This document shows positions 34,054-42,475 of a stretch of 64,000 bases of DNA, one piece after another (within the stretch, counting starts at the first letter, position 1; every line of letters begins with the position of its first letter). Under the pieces are notes generated by a model. That model was not told the DNA's origin. It searched no databases and was given only the letters and a program-made list of their open reading frames with translations. A program made the translations under genes and the position numbers. The DNA comes from M3007 sp041741155. GTDB lineage: Bacteria > Bacteroidota > Bacteroidia > Chitinophagales > Saprospiraceae. The stretch spans positions 1-64,000 of the forward strand of contig JBGSKO010000018.1 of the NCBI GenBank assembly GCA_041741155.1, read 5' to 3'.

Positions 34054-35139
34054 ATGCATACCTCCAATACAACGTATGTGGCCATCATGGCCGGTGGCGT
34101 GGGCAGCCGCTTTTGGCCCGGCAGCCGCGAGGCGCGCCCCAAGCAGTTTCTCGATATGCTCGGCGTGGGTAAGAGCCTGCTGCGGCTCACTTTCGAACGT
34201 TTTCTGCCGATATGCCCGGCGTCCAACATATTCATTGTGACCAATGCAGCCTACCGCGACTTAGTCAAACAGCAGCTTCCCGAACTCTCCGACAACCAGA
34301 TTATCGGGGAACCGAGCCGTAACAACACGGCACCTTGCATCGCCTACACGGCGCTCAAACTCGCGGCACTTGATCCCAATGCCAACATGGTGGTGGCGCC
34401 TTCGGACCATATCGTGCTGCAGGAAGGTGTTTTTCGTGAAAAAATCGAGCAGGCACTCGCCTTTGCCGGCAGCCAGGAGGCCCTCGTGACCCTCGGCATC
34501 AAACCGTCCCGACCGGATACCGGCTACGGTTACATCCAGTTTGGCAGTGCCGCCGAGCCGGGCATTTTCGCCGTTGAGCGCTTCACGGAAAAACCCGACC
34601 TCGACAACGCCCGGGCATTCGTAGCGTCCGGCCAATACCTCTGGAATGCCGGCATTTTTGTCTGGAACCTGCAAACCATCCTGCATGCGTACGAAAACCT
34701 CGCACCGAATATTTATCAAATCCTGGAAAAAGGACGCGGGCACTACAACACGCCCGGCGAGCAGGATTTCATCGAAGCGCACTACCCTGCTACACCGGAC
34801 ATCTCTGTTGATTTTGCCATTATGGAAAAAGCGGCGAACGTGTTTACCATTCCCGCCGACTTCGGATGGTCGGATCTCGGCACCTGGGCCAGCCTGCACG
34901 CGGAGTGTCCGCAGGATGCCGACGGCAATGTGCTGCAAAGCCAATCTGTTGTGGCGCTTGATGTAAAAAACTGCCTGGTACGCGCACCACAGGGTAAATT
35001 AATAGTGCTAAAAAACCTGGACGGCTACATCGTAGTGGATGAGGGCGATGTGCTGCTGATCTGGCCAAAATCCGAAGAACAAGCCATCAAACAGGTCAGA
35101 TCGGTGGTACATACCCGTTTTGGGGAAACATTTCTTTGA
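34054..35139 (+). CDS. manC: mannose-1-phosphate guanylyltransferase
   Basis: A 361-aa enzyme that makes GDP-mannose from mannose-1-phosphate and GTP. The signature GGVGSRFWPGSREARPKQF is followed by EPSRNNTAPCIAYTAL, VVAPSDHIV, the KPSRPDTGYGYIQ motif, VERFTEKPD, WNAGIFVW and SVDFAIMEKA. The C-terminal domain is short, and there is no fused phosphomannose isomerase domain, so this is the single-function Bacteroidota form. It supplies gmd and fcl upstream. The short leader is entirely tandem repeat, and no separate promoter is visible. Confidence 0.96.
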   Translation: MHTSNTTYVAIMAGGVGSRFWPGSREARPKQFLDMLGVGKSLLRLTFERFLPICPASNIFIVTNAAYRDLVKQQLPELSDNQIIGEPSRNNTAPCIAYTALKLAALDPNANMVVAPSDHIVLQEGVFREKIEQALAFAGSQEALVTLGIKPSRPDTGYGYIQFGSAAEPGIFAVERFTEKPDLDNARAFVASGQYLWNAGIFVWNLQTILHAYENLAPNIYQILEKGRGHYNTPGEQDFIEAHYPATPDISVDFAIMEKAANVFTIPADFGWSDLGTWASLHAECPQDADGNVLQSQSVVALDVKNCLVRAPQGKLIVLKNLDGYIVVDEGDVLLIWPKSEEQAIKQVRSVVHTRFGETFL

Positions 35140-35296
35140 GTTTGGGAATTTTTTTCAGGATCAGGTTTGGTGCGCAGGATAGTTTGCATACTTTAGCCGC
35201 CGTAATTATTTAATCCATATTCAACCGTTTCTAACTCACTTGAGTTGACCGGCTCTGTCTGCACCATTTCCATCAAAACATTAAACAGCAGCTACC

Positions 35297-35578
35297 GTGA
35301 GACAATGCCAATCTATCACTGTACATCCTGAAATTCAGGACGGGGCGCCCGTATTCAGCGGCACGCGGGTTCGTGTCGAGACTTTTTACGATTTCATCCG
35401 CATCGGCGTCAGCGTAAACGAATTTTTGGACGAGTTCCCGTCCATCACCCGCGATCAAGCATTGGACGTGTACGATTTGGTCAAACAACAGTACACCCTC
35501 GAGCAAATAGCGTCTTTGGTTGAAGGGCCAAACGCCGCACCTTCCTCTTCGTCGAGGATGCATGCTACCAGCCGCTAA
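35297..35578 (+). CDS. DUF433 (VapB45-like) protein
   Basis: The 93-aa product has the DUF433 core: ITVHPEIQDGAPVFSGTRVR, then FYDFIRIGVSVNEFLDEFPSI and QALDVYDLV. The fold is a small HTH that in some species acts as the antitoxin of a VapC-like or DUF5615 toxin. No toxin gene is next to it, so I treat it as an orphan. A tail rich in Ser and Ala (NAAPSSSSRMHATSR) extends past the domain, and its last 17 bases overlap the start of the glycosyltransferase gene. The upstream 157 bases (35140-35296) hold no exact promoter box, only a near match. Confidence 0.85.
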   Translation: MRQCQSITVHPEIQDGAPVFSGTRVRVETFYDFIRIGVSVNEFLDEFPSITRDQALDVYDLVKQQYTLEQIASLVEGPNAAPSSSSRMHATSR

Positions 35579-36734
35579 GTCCAGAAAGATCCTGCTCGTT
35601 GCCAATACTGCCTGGAACGTATGGAACTACCGCCGGGCACTGATCCAGGCCCTCCAACAATCCGGCTACGAGGTCGTGGTGGCAGCGCCCGACGACCGAT
35701 TCAGCCCACGGCTCAACGCCCGTTTTTTGCCGCTAAAGCATCTCTCGCGCCGGAGTTTTTCCATTTTTCAAAACCTGCGTGCGCTTATTGAGCTGTTCCA
35801 CCTGTTTCGGCTCGAAGTCCCCGACATCGTATTGCTTTTTACCATCAAACCCAATATCCTGGGCAATCTGGCAGCACGAATGACCGGCACGCCCACCGTG
35901 TCCATTGTGGAAGGTCTGGGCCACAGCGGCACGTCGGCCGCCCGCTGGCACCGGCTGGCAGCTCCGCTCTACCGCTTCGCGCTCCGACGCGTACACCGCG
36001 TCATTTTTCTCAATCGGGACGATGCGCAGGAGTTTCTGGAGCAGAAAATAACGACGCCTACACAGGCGCAAATTATCCCCGGCCCGGGTATTGACCCCTA
36101 CCACTTCCAACCGCAGCCATCTGCGCAGTCTCATCCACCCACAACCACCTTTCTTTTTTGCGGCCGCTTGTTGTCTGAAAAAGGCATCCGCACGTTTGTC
36201 GAAGCTGCGCGGCAAGTCCGGCAAACTGGCGTTGCTGCCCGGTTTTGCGTGGTGGGCAGTCCCGATCCGGGCAACCCCGCCTCGATTGAGCCCGCAGAAC
36301 TACATGCCTGGCAGCAGGAAGGCATCGTGGAATTTTGGGGTGCAGCCGATGACGTGCGCCCGCACCTGGCCGACGCCGATGTGCTGGTGCTGCCCTCGTA
36401 CTACCGCGAAGGCGTGCCGCGCTCTGTACTGGAAGCCATGGCAATGCAAAAAATCATCGTTACAACCGACACCCCGGGGTGTCGCGATACCGTGGAGGAA
36501 GGAAAAAACGGTTTTCTGTTTCCGCCCCGACAGGCCGATGTGCTTGCCCAAATCATGCTCCGAATACTTGCCCTTCCGGCAGAGACCCGTTCCCGGATGG
36601 GCCTGTTCAGCCGCCAAAAGGTGCTTCGGGAATTTGCCGATGCCGTGGTATTGCCGCAGTACCTGGCGTTGCTCCATGATTTTTTTTCGGAAAAAGAAAA
36701 CCCTCGTAAGCAGTCGCCACCGCCGCTACCGTGA
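35562..36734 (+). CDS. GT4-family glycosyltransferase
   Basis: A 390-aa cytoplasmic GT-B enzyme. The N-terminal half contains KILLVANTAWNVWNYRRALI and LLFTIKPNILGNLAARM. The C-terminal half has the GT4 signature FLFCGRLLSEKGIRTFVEAA and the donor-binding PSYYREGVPRSVLEAMAMQK followed by TDTPGCRDTVEEGKNGFL. This resembles WcaC/CapM-type transferases that move a hexose or N-acetylhexosamine, often one of the first sugars of a repeat unit. The start at 35562 gives the usual N-terminus; the frame is open further upstream, inside the DUF433 gene. The 3' end overlaps the convergent gene by 128 bases, and its last 25 residues (after LALLHDFFSE) have no family counterpart. Confidence 0.9.
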   Translation: MLPAAKSRKILLVANTAWNVWNYRRALIQALQQSGYEVVVAAPDDRFSPRLNARFLPLKHLSRRSFSIFQNLRALIELFHLFRLEVPDIVLLFTIKPNILGNLAARMTGTPTVSIVEGLGHSGTSAARWHRLAAPLYRFALRRVHRVIFLNRDDAQEFLEQKITTPTQAQIIPGPGIDPYHFQPQPSAQSHPPTTTFLFCGRLLSEKGIRTFVEAARQVRQTGVAARFCVVGSPDPGNPASIEPAELHAWQQEGIVEFWGAADDVRPHLADADVLVLPSYYREGVPRSVLEAMAMQKIIVTTDTPGCRDTVEEGKNGFLFPPRQADVLAQIMLRILALPAETRSRMGLFSRQKVLREFADAVVLPQYLALLHDFFSEKENPRKQSPPPLP

Positions 36735-38019
36735 ACGTTTGCACCCGCTGCAGGCACTCGGCGGCAGTCGGTATAGTGTGTTTTTCCTCCAAAAATGCCA
36801 GCCAGCGCAAGATATCCTCATCCGCCACGCGGTCGTGGCGCACCCGCAATGCCAGCAATCCGGGCGTATCGCCCCAAAAATCGAGGAACGGATCGGCCTC
36901 CACGTAGGACAGGTGCAGCACGGGCTTTCCGGCAGCCAGATAGTCCACCACTTTGCTGGGCAGTTGGTACTCCGTGGTGTTCCCGATATTGACCAGCACG
37001 TCCATTTGCCGCATGGCAGCCTGCACTTCGGCCCGCGCGCACAGCCCGTGCAACTGCACACCTGGCGCGCAGTGGAGTTTTTGAAAAAATTCCGGAAACA
37101 CCTCGCCAAAGAAATGGACCTGCAACCGCCCGAGCAGTTCCGGTCGCGCGGCAATCGTTTTGTCCAGCAGATCCAAAAAGGCATCGGGCGTGCGAACGGG
37201 GGCGTATAGCGCACCGAAGTACCCTATTTGGAATGCTGACTGCTGACTGCTGACTGCTGAATGGTTAGCAGTTCCCGTTTGCTCGGTTTGATGAGCAAAC
37301 TCGCGATGCCGCCAGAGCCGCGATTGGGGTTCGTTCCACACCGGCGGCACTACCGCCAACCTCGCTGCCAAGTCCCCAAATACTTGCCGGTAGGCCCGCA
37401 CTGCCCCCGAATTGGTCACAACCACCGCATCGGCATTTTCCAAAACGGTGCGCTCCAGTCGCCGACTGAGGCGCGCGTACAAAAGAGGATTGTTCAGCGG
37501 TTCGGCTTGTATGGTGAACGGGTCCCCGATGTCGGCCAGCCAGCGTATGGCCGGCATACACTGTTTGGCAGACATCCCGACCAGATGACCCGTAAACGGC
37601 AACGAAACGGACACCACTGCATCGAACCGTTGGGCTGCCAGCAGCGCCCGAACCTTCCGCCGTGCCGGGAAATACCACAAGCAGGCATCGTCGGGGAAAT
37701 AGATATTTTTCCAAAAAGTGCGGTACAGCCACATCGCCAAGCGTTCGATGCGGCCGGGTTGTCGAACCGCCGCCCCTACCCTGCCCCTGCCTGCCGAGGA
37801 GCCGGACAAAAAATAGGCAACCTCCTTCAGGGAATCAAAACCCGCGCGATGCACCTGCACACCGTTCACTTCGGCCGTATCAGGGCAGTCGCGCCGACGC
37901 GCACACACCACATGTACCTCATGCCCCTGGGCAGCCCAATACTCGGCAATGCTCGTCCAGCGGTGTGCCCGCGGATGGATGAACGGATGGTACCAGGCGG
38001 TGATTAGAAGGAGGCGCAA
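36607..38019 (-). CDS. glycosyltransferase, GT-B fold (GT4-like)
   Basis: A 470-aa protein that starts MRLLLITAWYHPFIHPRAHRW, a common beginning of WcaI/WbuB-like transferases. It continues with DAVVSVSLPFTGHLVG, an NADAVVVTNSGAVRAY segment before the linker, QIGYFGALYA at the start of the second domain and IGNTTEYQLPSKVVDYLAAGKPVLHL at the donor site. Between the two domains the linker includes ANHSAVSSQQSAF, encoded by four heptamer repeats (37234-37261). The C-terminal roughly 40 residues overlap the convergent transferase gene. It lies 5 bases after the GT gene at 38025 and is read with it. Confidence 0.85.
   Translation of the reverse strand: MRLLLITAWYHPFIHPRAHRWTSIAEYWAAQGHEVHVVCARRRDCPDTAEVNGVQVHRAGFDSLKEVAYFLSGSSAGRGRVGAAVRQPGRIERLAMWLYRTFWKNIYFPDDACLWYFPARRKVRALLAAQRFDAVVSVSLPFTGHLVGMSAKQCMPAIRWLADIGDPFTIQAEPLNNPLLYARLSRRLERTVLENADAVVVTNSGAVRAYRQVFGDLAARLAVVPPVWNEPQSRLWRHREFAHQTEQTGTANHSAVSSQQSAFQIGYFGALYAPVRTPDAFLDLLDKTIAARPELLGRLQVHFFGEVFPEFFQKLHCAPGVQLHGLCARAEVQAAMRQMDVLVNIGNTTEYQLPSKVVDYLAAGKPVLHLSYVEADPFLDFWGDTPGLLALRVRHDRVADEDILRWLAFLEEKHTIPTAAECLQRVQTFTVAAVATAYEGFLFPKKNHGATPGTAAIPRHRQIPEAPFGG
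37234..37261. repeat. four TGCTGAC heptamers inside a glycosyltransferase gene
   Basis: Units at 37234, 37241 and 37248 are identical, and the fourth at 37255 ends in A instead of C. They encode the SAVSSQQSA part of the inter-domain linker. Gain or loss of one unit would shift the frame. Confidence 0.9.
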
Positions 38020-38024
38020 GGGTT

Positions 38025-39236
38025 CTATATTTTGAGTTTTGAGTTTTGGGTTTTGAGTGGCGCGGTTTGAGTTCCGATTGCTGTATAAATAGCGTGTAGT
38101 TGGCGGGCGCTTTGCTGCACCTCAAAGGTTTGCTCTACCCACGTACGGGCGTTGTGGCTGAGTACCTGGTAGGGTTCATTTCCCATATTATACAGGGTTC
38201 GGATGGCCTCAGCAAGCGCCGGCGCATCGCCTTCCGCTACCAGAAACCCGGTTTGTGTATGTTGAACTTCATCGGGGATATCGTAGTGGCGGGTAGCCAG
38301 CACGGGCAAGCCGGTGGCCTGGGCTTCCAGCAGCACCACGCAGACCGCCTCGTGGTCGCCGTCGGGCGTACGTTGGCTGGGGTGAATAAAGGCATCGAAC
38401 TGTGCCAAAAACGCAGCCATTTGCTGGTGGTCAATCGGGTCGAGCCAGGTGACGCAGTGTTCCATCTGGTGTTGCCGGATAAACGCCCGGACCTGCCGGG
38501 CCAGTACCGGGTCGTGGGGTTCGCCGGCCAGGGTCAGGTGCAGGTTCGGGCAGTCCGGCCGAGCCAGCCGCACGGCTTCCAGTGTGGTCAGGTGGCCTTT
38601 TTTGGGCGTGAATGTGGCGACCTGCACCAGTTGGAGGCGACCGGGGTGTTTGGTGCGCGTTGCAAAAGGGAACTGCGTCAAATCGGGGCTTGGGCGCACC
38701 ACGGCGATTTTTTCAGGCGGGCAGCCCATAGCCTCCAGTTCCCGCTGCCAGATCGGACTTGCCGCCACCACGCGCGCCGCCTGCGCAAACAACTCCCGGT
38801 ATTTTTTTCGAAAAACCGGCCGATGGTGCAACAGTTTTTGGTAGTCAAACCCGTAAAACGTGACCACCAGAGGCCGGTCCAGTTTTTTTGCCAGCGGCAA
38901 ATACAAACATCCGGTAGGGCCAAAGTGGGCGTGCAGGATGTCGGGCGGATCATGCTGCAAATGACGCCCCAACCAAAGCGGATACGTCGGCAAAAACCGC
39001 TGCGAGCGGGTCAGTGTCCACCTCCAAAATGGAAACTGTGTTTCCGATACCGGATCAAAAATGCCCGGCGCCTGAAACGGAAAGCGATGGTATTGAAATT
39101 GTGGCAGGCAAAACTGGTTTTGCACGATCCAGGGAGCGCCCACGGATACATCTGTTTCCTGCAAATGTAGCAGGAGGCGACTCACCCAACTCAGGGTCGA
39201 GGGCAGGTACCAGTCGAAAAGATGCAGAACGCGCAT
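38025..39236 (-). CDS. GT4-family glycosyltransferase
   Basis: A 403-aa GT-B enzyme. It starts MRVLHLFDWYLPSTLSWVSR, with DILHAHFGPTGCLYLPLAKK and VVTFYGFDYQK in the first domain. The second domain has VQVATFTPKKGHLTTLEAV and the donor-binding HPSQRTPDGDHEAVCVVLLEAQATG (E-x7-E pattern). This is closest to the colanic-acid/AmsK-WcaL-like branch of GT4. The ATG at 39236 is chosen over 39308 by the family's N-terminus. The C-terminal residues PLKTQNSKLKI are encoded by the TTTTGAG heptamer array, so the natural end may have been altered by the repeat. It is the first gene of the minus-strand pair. Confidence 0.88.
   Translation of the reverse strand: MRVLHLFDWYLPSTLSWVSRLLLHLQETDVSVGAPWIVQNQFCLPQFQYHRFPFQAPGIFDPVSETQFPFWRWTLTRSQRFLPTYPLWLGRHLQHDPPDILHAHFGPTGCLYLPLAKKLDRPLVVTFYGFDYQKLLHHRPVFRKKYRELFAQAARVVAASPIWQRELEAMGCPPEKIAVVRPSPDLTQFPFATRTKHPGRLQLVQVATFTPKKGHLTTLEAVRLARPDCPNLHLTLAGEPHDPVLARQVRAFIRQHQMEHCVTWLDPIDHQQMAAFLAQFDAFIHPSQRTPDGDHEAVCVVLLEAQATGLPVLATRHYDIPDEVQHTQTGFLVAEGDAPALAEAIRTLYNMGNEPYQVLSHNARTWVEQTFEVQQSARQLHAIYTAIGTQTAPLKTQNSKLKI
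38030..38057. repeat. four TTTTGAG heptamers at the 3' end of a glycosyltransferase gene
   Basis: Units start at 38030, 38037, 38044 (TTTTGGG) and 38051. They encode most of the last ten residues of the protein and end a few bases before its stop. Confidence 0.85.
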
Positions 39237-39273
39237 GGGGGAAGCAGTGGGGCGAAAGGTAGGTTGCGTGCTG

Positions 39274-39281
39274 TATATTTG
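39274..39281 (+). promoter_or_regulatory. -7 promoter element of the antiporter gene
   Basis: TATATTTG matches TAnnTTTG. The predicted leader is about 50 bases. A convincing -33 element is not seen. Confidence 0.45.
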
Positions 39282-39339
39282 TGCGCACCATGCAACAAAA
39301 GCATACATCCAATTTGCATGAATACCTCAAATCCACAAC

Positions 39340-41208
39340 ATGGCTGGTAGTTTTCTGACACAGGCAATCGTTTTTCTCGCAGCAGGTGTGCTGTGCGTGC
39401 CCATCGCCAAACGGCTGGGGTTGAGTTCCATTTTGGGTTACCTGATTGCCGGTATCCTCATTGGTCCATTCGTATTGGGGCTGATCGGGCAACGCGGCGA
39501 GGATGTGATGCACTTCGCCGAGTTTGGTGTGGTGATGATGTTATTCCTGATTGGTCTGGAACTGGAACCCGCTCAATTCTGGAATATGCGCAAGGCAATT
39601 GCCGGGCTTGGATCCTTGCAAATGGGAATCACGACCTTGCTGCTGGCGCTGCTTTTTGGAGTACTTGGCTGGCCATGGCAGGTAGGTCTGGTCGTTGCGT
39701 TGTCGTTCGCCATGTCGTCCACAGCTATTGTGTTGCAGACGCTTAAAGAACGCGGCAACACCAAGTCGGTGATGGGGCAATCATCGTTCGCGGTGTTGCT
39801 GTTTCAGGATATTGCCATCATTCCCATCCTCGCGTTACTGCCCCTGCTGGCCACTCCGGATCTGGTACCAGGTGCGTCCGCCGGCCATTCCCTGATTGAT
39901 GAACTGCCGGCCTGGTTGCAAACCCTGGTGGTACTGGGGGCAGTGGGCATGGTGTATGTTTCCGGCAAGTACCTGGTGGTTCCGTTGTTGCGCATCGTAG
40001 CCCAAACGCGCCTGCATGAGTTGTTTACCGCATCCGCGCTGCTTTTGGTGCTGGTGGTTGCGTTTTTGATGCAGTCGGTCGGCCTCAGTCCTGCTTTAGG
40101 CGCCTTCCTTGCCGGCGTTGTTTTGGCCAACAGCGAGTTTCGGCATGAGTTGGAGAGCGATATTGCACCGTTCAAAGGGCTGCTGCTGGGTCTGTTTTTT
40201 ATCGGCGTGGGCGCTTCCATCAATTTTTACCTGATCATGCAATCCCCCTGGCTCATCATGGCGATGGGTGCGGTGGTCACAGTCATCAAGTTTTCTGTAC
40301 TATTTGGTATCGGGCGCATCTACAAATTGAGCAATGACCAAAACCTGCTGTTTGCGTTTGGCCTGAGCCAGGTGGGCGAGTTCGCGTTCGTATTATTGAG
40401 TTTTGCGCAGCAAATCAACCTCATACCGGGCGAGTTGGCCAATCAGATGATGGCCATAACAGCGATCAGCATGTTCGCCACGCCGTTTTTGCTCCTGATA
40501 AACGAACGCTGGATAGACCCGTACTTTGGTGTAAAAACCATAGCTGATCCAGCCGAAGGCGATGTGATTGATGAGCAAAATCCGGTTATCATTGCCGGTT
40601 TCGGGCACTTTGGCAGTACGATTGGCCGCCTGCTCAGAGCCAACGGCATTCAGACCACCATTTTGGATCACGATTCCGACCGGGTGAATCTGCTGCGCAA
40701 AATGGGCTTCAAAGTTTACTACGGGGATGCCACGCGTATAGAAATGCTGGAAGCTGCCGGGATCGAAAATGCGAAACTGTTCATCGCGGCTATTGACTCA
40801 CCGGAAACAAATGCCCGGATCATCGAAACACTGCGCAAACACTATCCACACCTGAAAATTTTCGCACGCGCCCGAAACAGGACAGATGCCTACGAACTCA
40901 TTGAACATGGTGTGGAAAATATTTATCGGGAAACACTCTACACGGCCGTAAACCTCGGCGTAGATGCCCTGGTGCAGTTGGGGCAGCAGCGCTACAACGC
41001 CACCCGGCAAGGCCAAAAATTTATTCAGTATGACGAACGCTCGCTGCAAAAACTGGCCAAAACCCGCCATAACCGCGCTGAGTATGTACTGAGCGTCAAA
41101 GAAGAAATTGAGTTGCAAGAGCAACTGCTTGAAAACGATTTGATGTTGGACCTTGCCTCCGACGATCCGGCCCTGGATAGCAACGATCCGAAAAAAGACG
41201 ACACGTAA
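39340..41208 (+). CDS. CPA2-family monovalent cation:proton antiporter with RCK domain (KefB/KefC-like)
   Basis: A 622-aa membrane protein. Residues 1 to about 385 hold around 12 membrane segments with CPA2 motifs: GLSSILGYLIAGILIGPF, FGVVMMLFLIGLELEP, ALSFAMSSTAIVLQTL, SSFAVLLFQDIAIIP and LGAFLAGVVLANSEFRHELE. Residues about 411-525 are a TrkA-N/RCK domain with the nucleotide-binding GFGHFGSTIGRLL, then a glutamate-rich tail. Members exchange K+ or Na+ for protons and are gated by NAD(H) or glutathione. No glutathione-binding ancillary gene (KefF/G) is adjacent, so a general K+/H+ role is more likely than a strict KefC role. Confidence 0.92.
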   Translation: MAGSFLTQAIVFLAAGVLCVPIAKRLGLSSILGYLIAGILIGPFVLGLIGQRGEDVMHFAEFGVVMMLFLIGLELEPAQFWNMRKAIAGLGSLQMGITTLLLALLFGVLGWPWQVGLVVALSFAMSSTAIVLQTLKERGNTKSVMGQSSFAVLLFQDIAIIPILALLPLLATPDLVPGASAGHSLIDELPAWLQTLVVLGAVGMVYVSGKYLVVPLLRIVAQTRLHELFTASALLLVLVVAFLMQSVGLSPALGAFLAGVVLANSEFRHELESDIAPFKGLLLGLFFIGVGASINFYLIMQSPWLIMAMGAVVTVIKFSVLFGIGRIYKLSNDQNLLFAFGLSQVGEFAFVLLSFAQQINLIPGELANQMMAITAISMFATPFLLLINERWIDPYFGVKTIADPAEGDVIDEQNPVIIAGFGHFGSTIGRLLRANGIQTTILDHDSDRVNLLRKMGFKVYYGDATRIEMLEAAGIENAKLFIAAIDSPETNARIIETLRKHYPHLKIFARARNRTDAYELIEHGVENIYRETLYTAVNLGVDALVQLGQQRYNATRQGQKFIQYDERSLQKLAKTRHNRAEYVLSVKEEIELQEQLLENDLMLDLASDDPALDSNDPKKDDT

Positions 41209-41275
41209 ATACACTACCCCATTAAACCTCAAGCCCGTTCTCTCGTCTCATTGTTCAAATTCACATGATTTGCAG

Positions 41276-41845
41276 GTGCTGCCAACAAACAAACCCGCTT
41301 CAGACGAACAAATCCTACAACTACTGCGCTCGGACAGCACGTTTGAGCGAGGGTTTCGGATGCTGATGAGCGCCTACAAAGAGCGTCTGTACTGGCATAT
41401 CCGCCGCATGGTGCTGGTACACGAAGATGCCGACGATGTGTTGCAGAATACGTTTGTCAAAATCTACCGGGGGGTGTTGCTATTTGAGGGGAAATCGAAG
41501 TTGTACACGTGGTTGTATCGCATCGCTACCAACGAAGCAATCACCTTTTTGCAAAATCGAAAACGCCATTACTCGACCGGGATAGACGAAGGGGACAATC
41601 CATTAGTCACCCGGCTCCGCGCGGATAGCTGGTTTGATGGCGATGCCGTGCAACAACAACTCCAGGAAGCCATTACCCAACTTCCGGACAAACAACGCAC
41701 TGTCTTTAATCTCCGCTACTACGACGAAATGCCCTACGAGGAAATGTCCCGAGTACTGGATACCTCCGTGGGTGCCCTGAAGGCTTCGTTTCACCATGCG
41801 GCCAAAAAAATCGAGACCTATTTCCGCGAAGCGGATTATTTTTGA
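41276..41845 (+). CDS. ECF-type RNA polymerase sigma factor
   Basis: About 189 aa. Region 2 is LYWHIRRMVLVHEDADDVLQNTFVKIYRG, where DADDVLQ-T-F is the core-binding helix. Region 4 is LPDKQRTVFNLRYYDEMPYEEMS followed by SVGALKASFHHAAKKI, the -35-binding HTH. There is no in-frame ATG at a sensible place. The frame opens at 41153 inside the antiporter gene, but the upstream part has no sigma-factor pattern, so the GTG at 41276 (or the TTG at 41270) is the likelier start. The following two genes look like its anti-sigma factor and a periplasmic partner. Confidence 0.9.
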   Translation: MLPTNKPASDEQILQLLRSDSTFERGFRMLMSAYKERLYWHIRRMVLVHEDADDVLQNTFVKIYRGVLLFEGKSKLYTWLYRIATNEAITFLQNRKRHYSTGIDEGDNPLVTRLRADSWFDGDAVQQQLQEAITQLPDKQRTVFNLRYYDEMPYEEMSRVLDTSVGALKASFHHAAKKIETYFREADYF

Positions 41846-41874
41846 ATAACCCCTAAAGGCACAACTCAAGGACT

Positions 41875-42423
41875 ATGAAAAAGAAGGATGAATTGCCCGA
41901 CGAATGGAGCGAACATGCGCCCTTCCTCCAGACATTTAAAAAAGCGGACGACGGGTTTCGGTTACCCGACGGCTACTTCGAGTCGGTCGAAGATTCGGTG
42001 TTTCGGCAGTTGGAAGCTATCGGCGCCACGCGCCATACCCCGGCGCCCAAACCCCGACTCAGCCTCTGGCAAGTGCTGCAAAGTCTATGGCAACCGCGTC
42101 TTGCTCTGGCTTTTGCCGGCATATTCACGGTCGCATTAACGGCCTGGTGGCTGTTCCGCCCGGCAACCGATGGATTACAAGCCCCACTGACACACCAGAT
42201 GGTAAGTGTAGAAGATGCCGCGTCTTATTTGTTGGAAAACCCGATGGAACTGGAGCCAGAAGACCTGGCAGTTGTATTTCCGGAAGATCAATTACCGGCC
42301 ATCATGCTCGAAAACGGTGCATCAAATTCTACGGAGGAGGGAATCCGGTTAGCGCCCGAAGACCTTGAACTCCTGCTTCGCGATATGACCGACGAAGAAC
42401 TGAACAATTTGCATGAACTCTAA
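41875..42423 (+). CDS. putative anti-sigma factor, single membrane segment
   Basis: A 182-aa protein. A charged N-terminal part with FRLPDGYFESVEDSVFRQLE (a motif I have seen in Bacteroidota anti-sigma-like proteins next to ECF genes) is followed by one membrane segment at about 76-95 (LALAFAGIFTVALTAWWLF). An acidic C-terminal part ends in DLELLLRDMTDEELNNLHEL. Its position 29 bases after the ECF gene and its topology (cytoplasmic N-terminus, one TM, periplasmic tail) suggest it holds the sigma factor at the membrane. There is no zinc-binding HxxxCxxC motif. Confidence 0.7.
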   Translation: MKKKDELPDEWSEHAPFLQTFKKADDGFRLPDGYFESVEDSVFRQLEAIGATRHTPAPKPRLSLWQVLQSLWQPRLALAFAGIFTVALTAWWLFRPATDGLQAPLTHQMVSVEDAASYLLENPMELEPEDLAVVFPEDQLPAIMLENGASNSTEEGIRLAPEDLELLLRDMTDEELNNLHEL

Positions 42424-42475
42424 TTTTTTGCCTGACCTAACCATTATTCAATTCAATAAAAAAAGTAGAAACGAC

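Noticed and set aside
41153..41275. Upstream extension of the sigma factor gene
   Set aside because: The stretch overlaps the antiporter gene and has no sigma-factor sequence pattern; a GTG at 41276 fits better.
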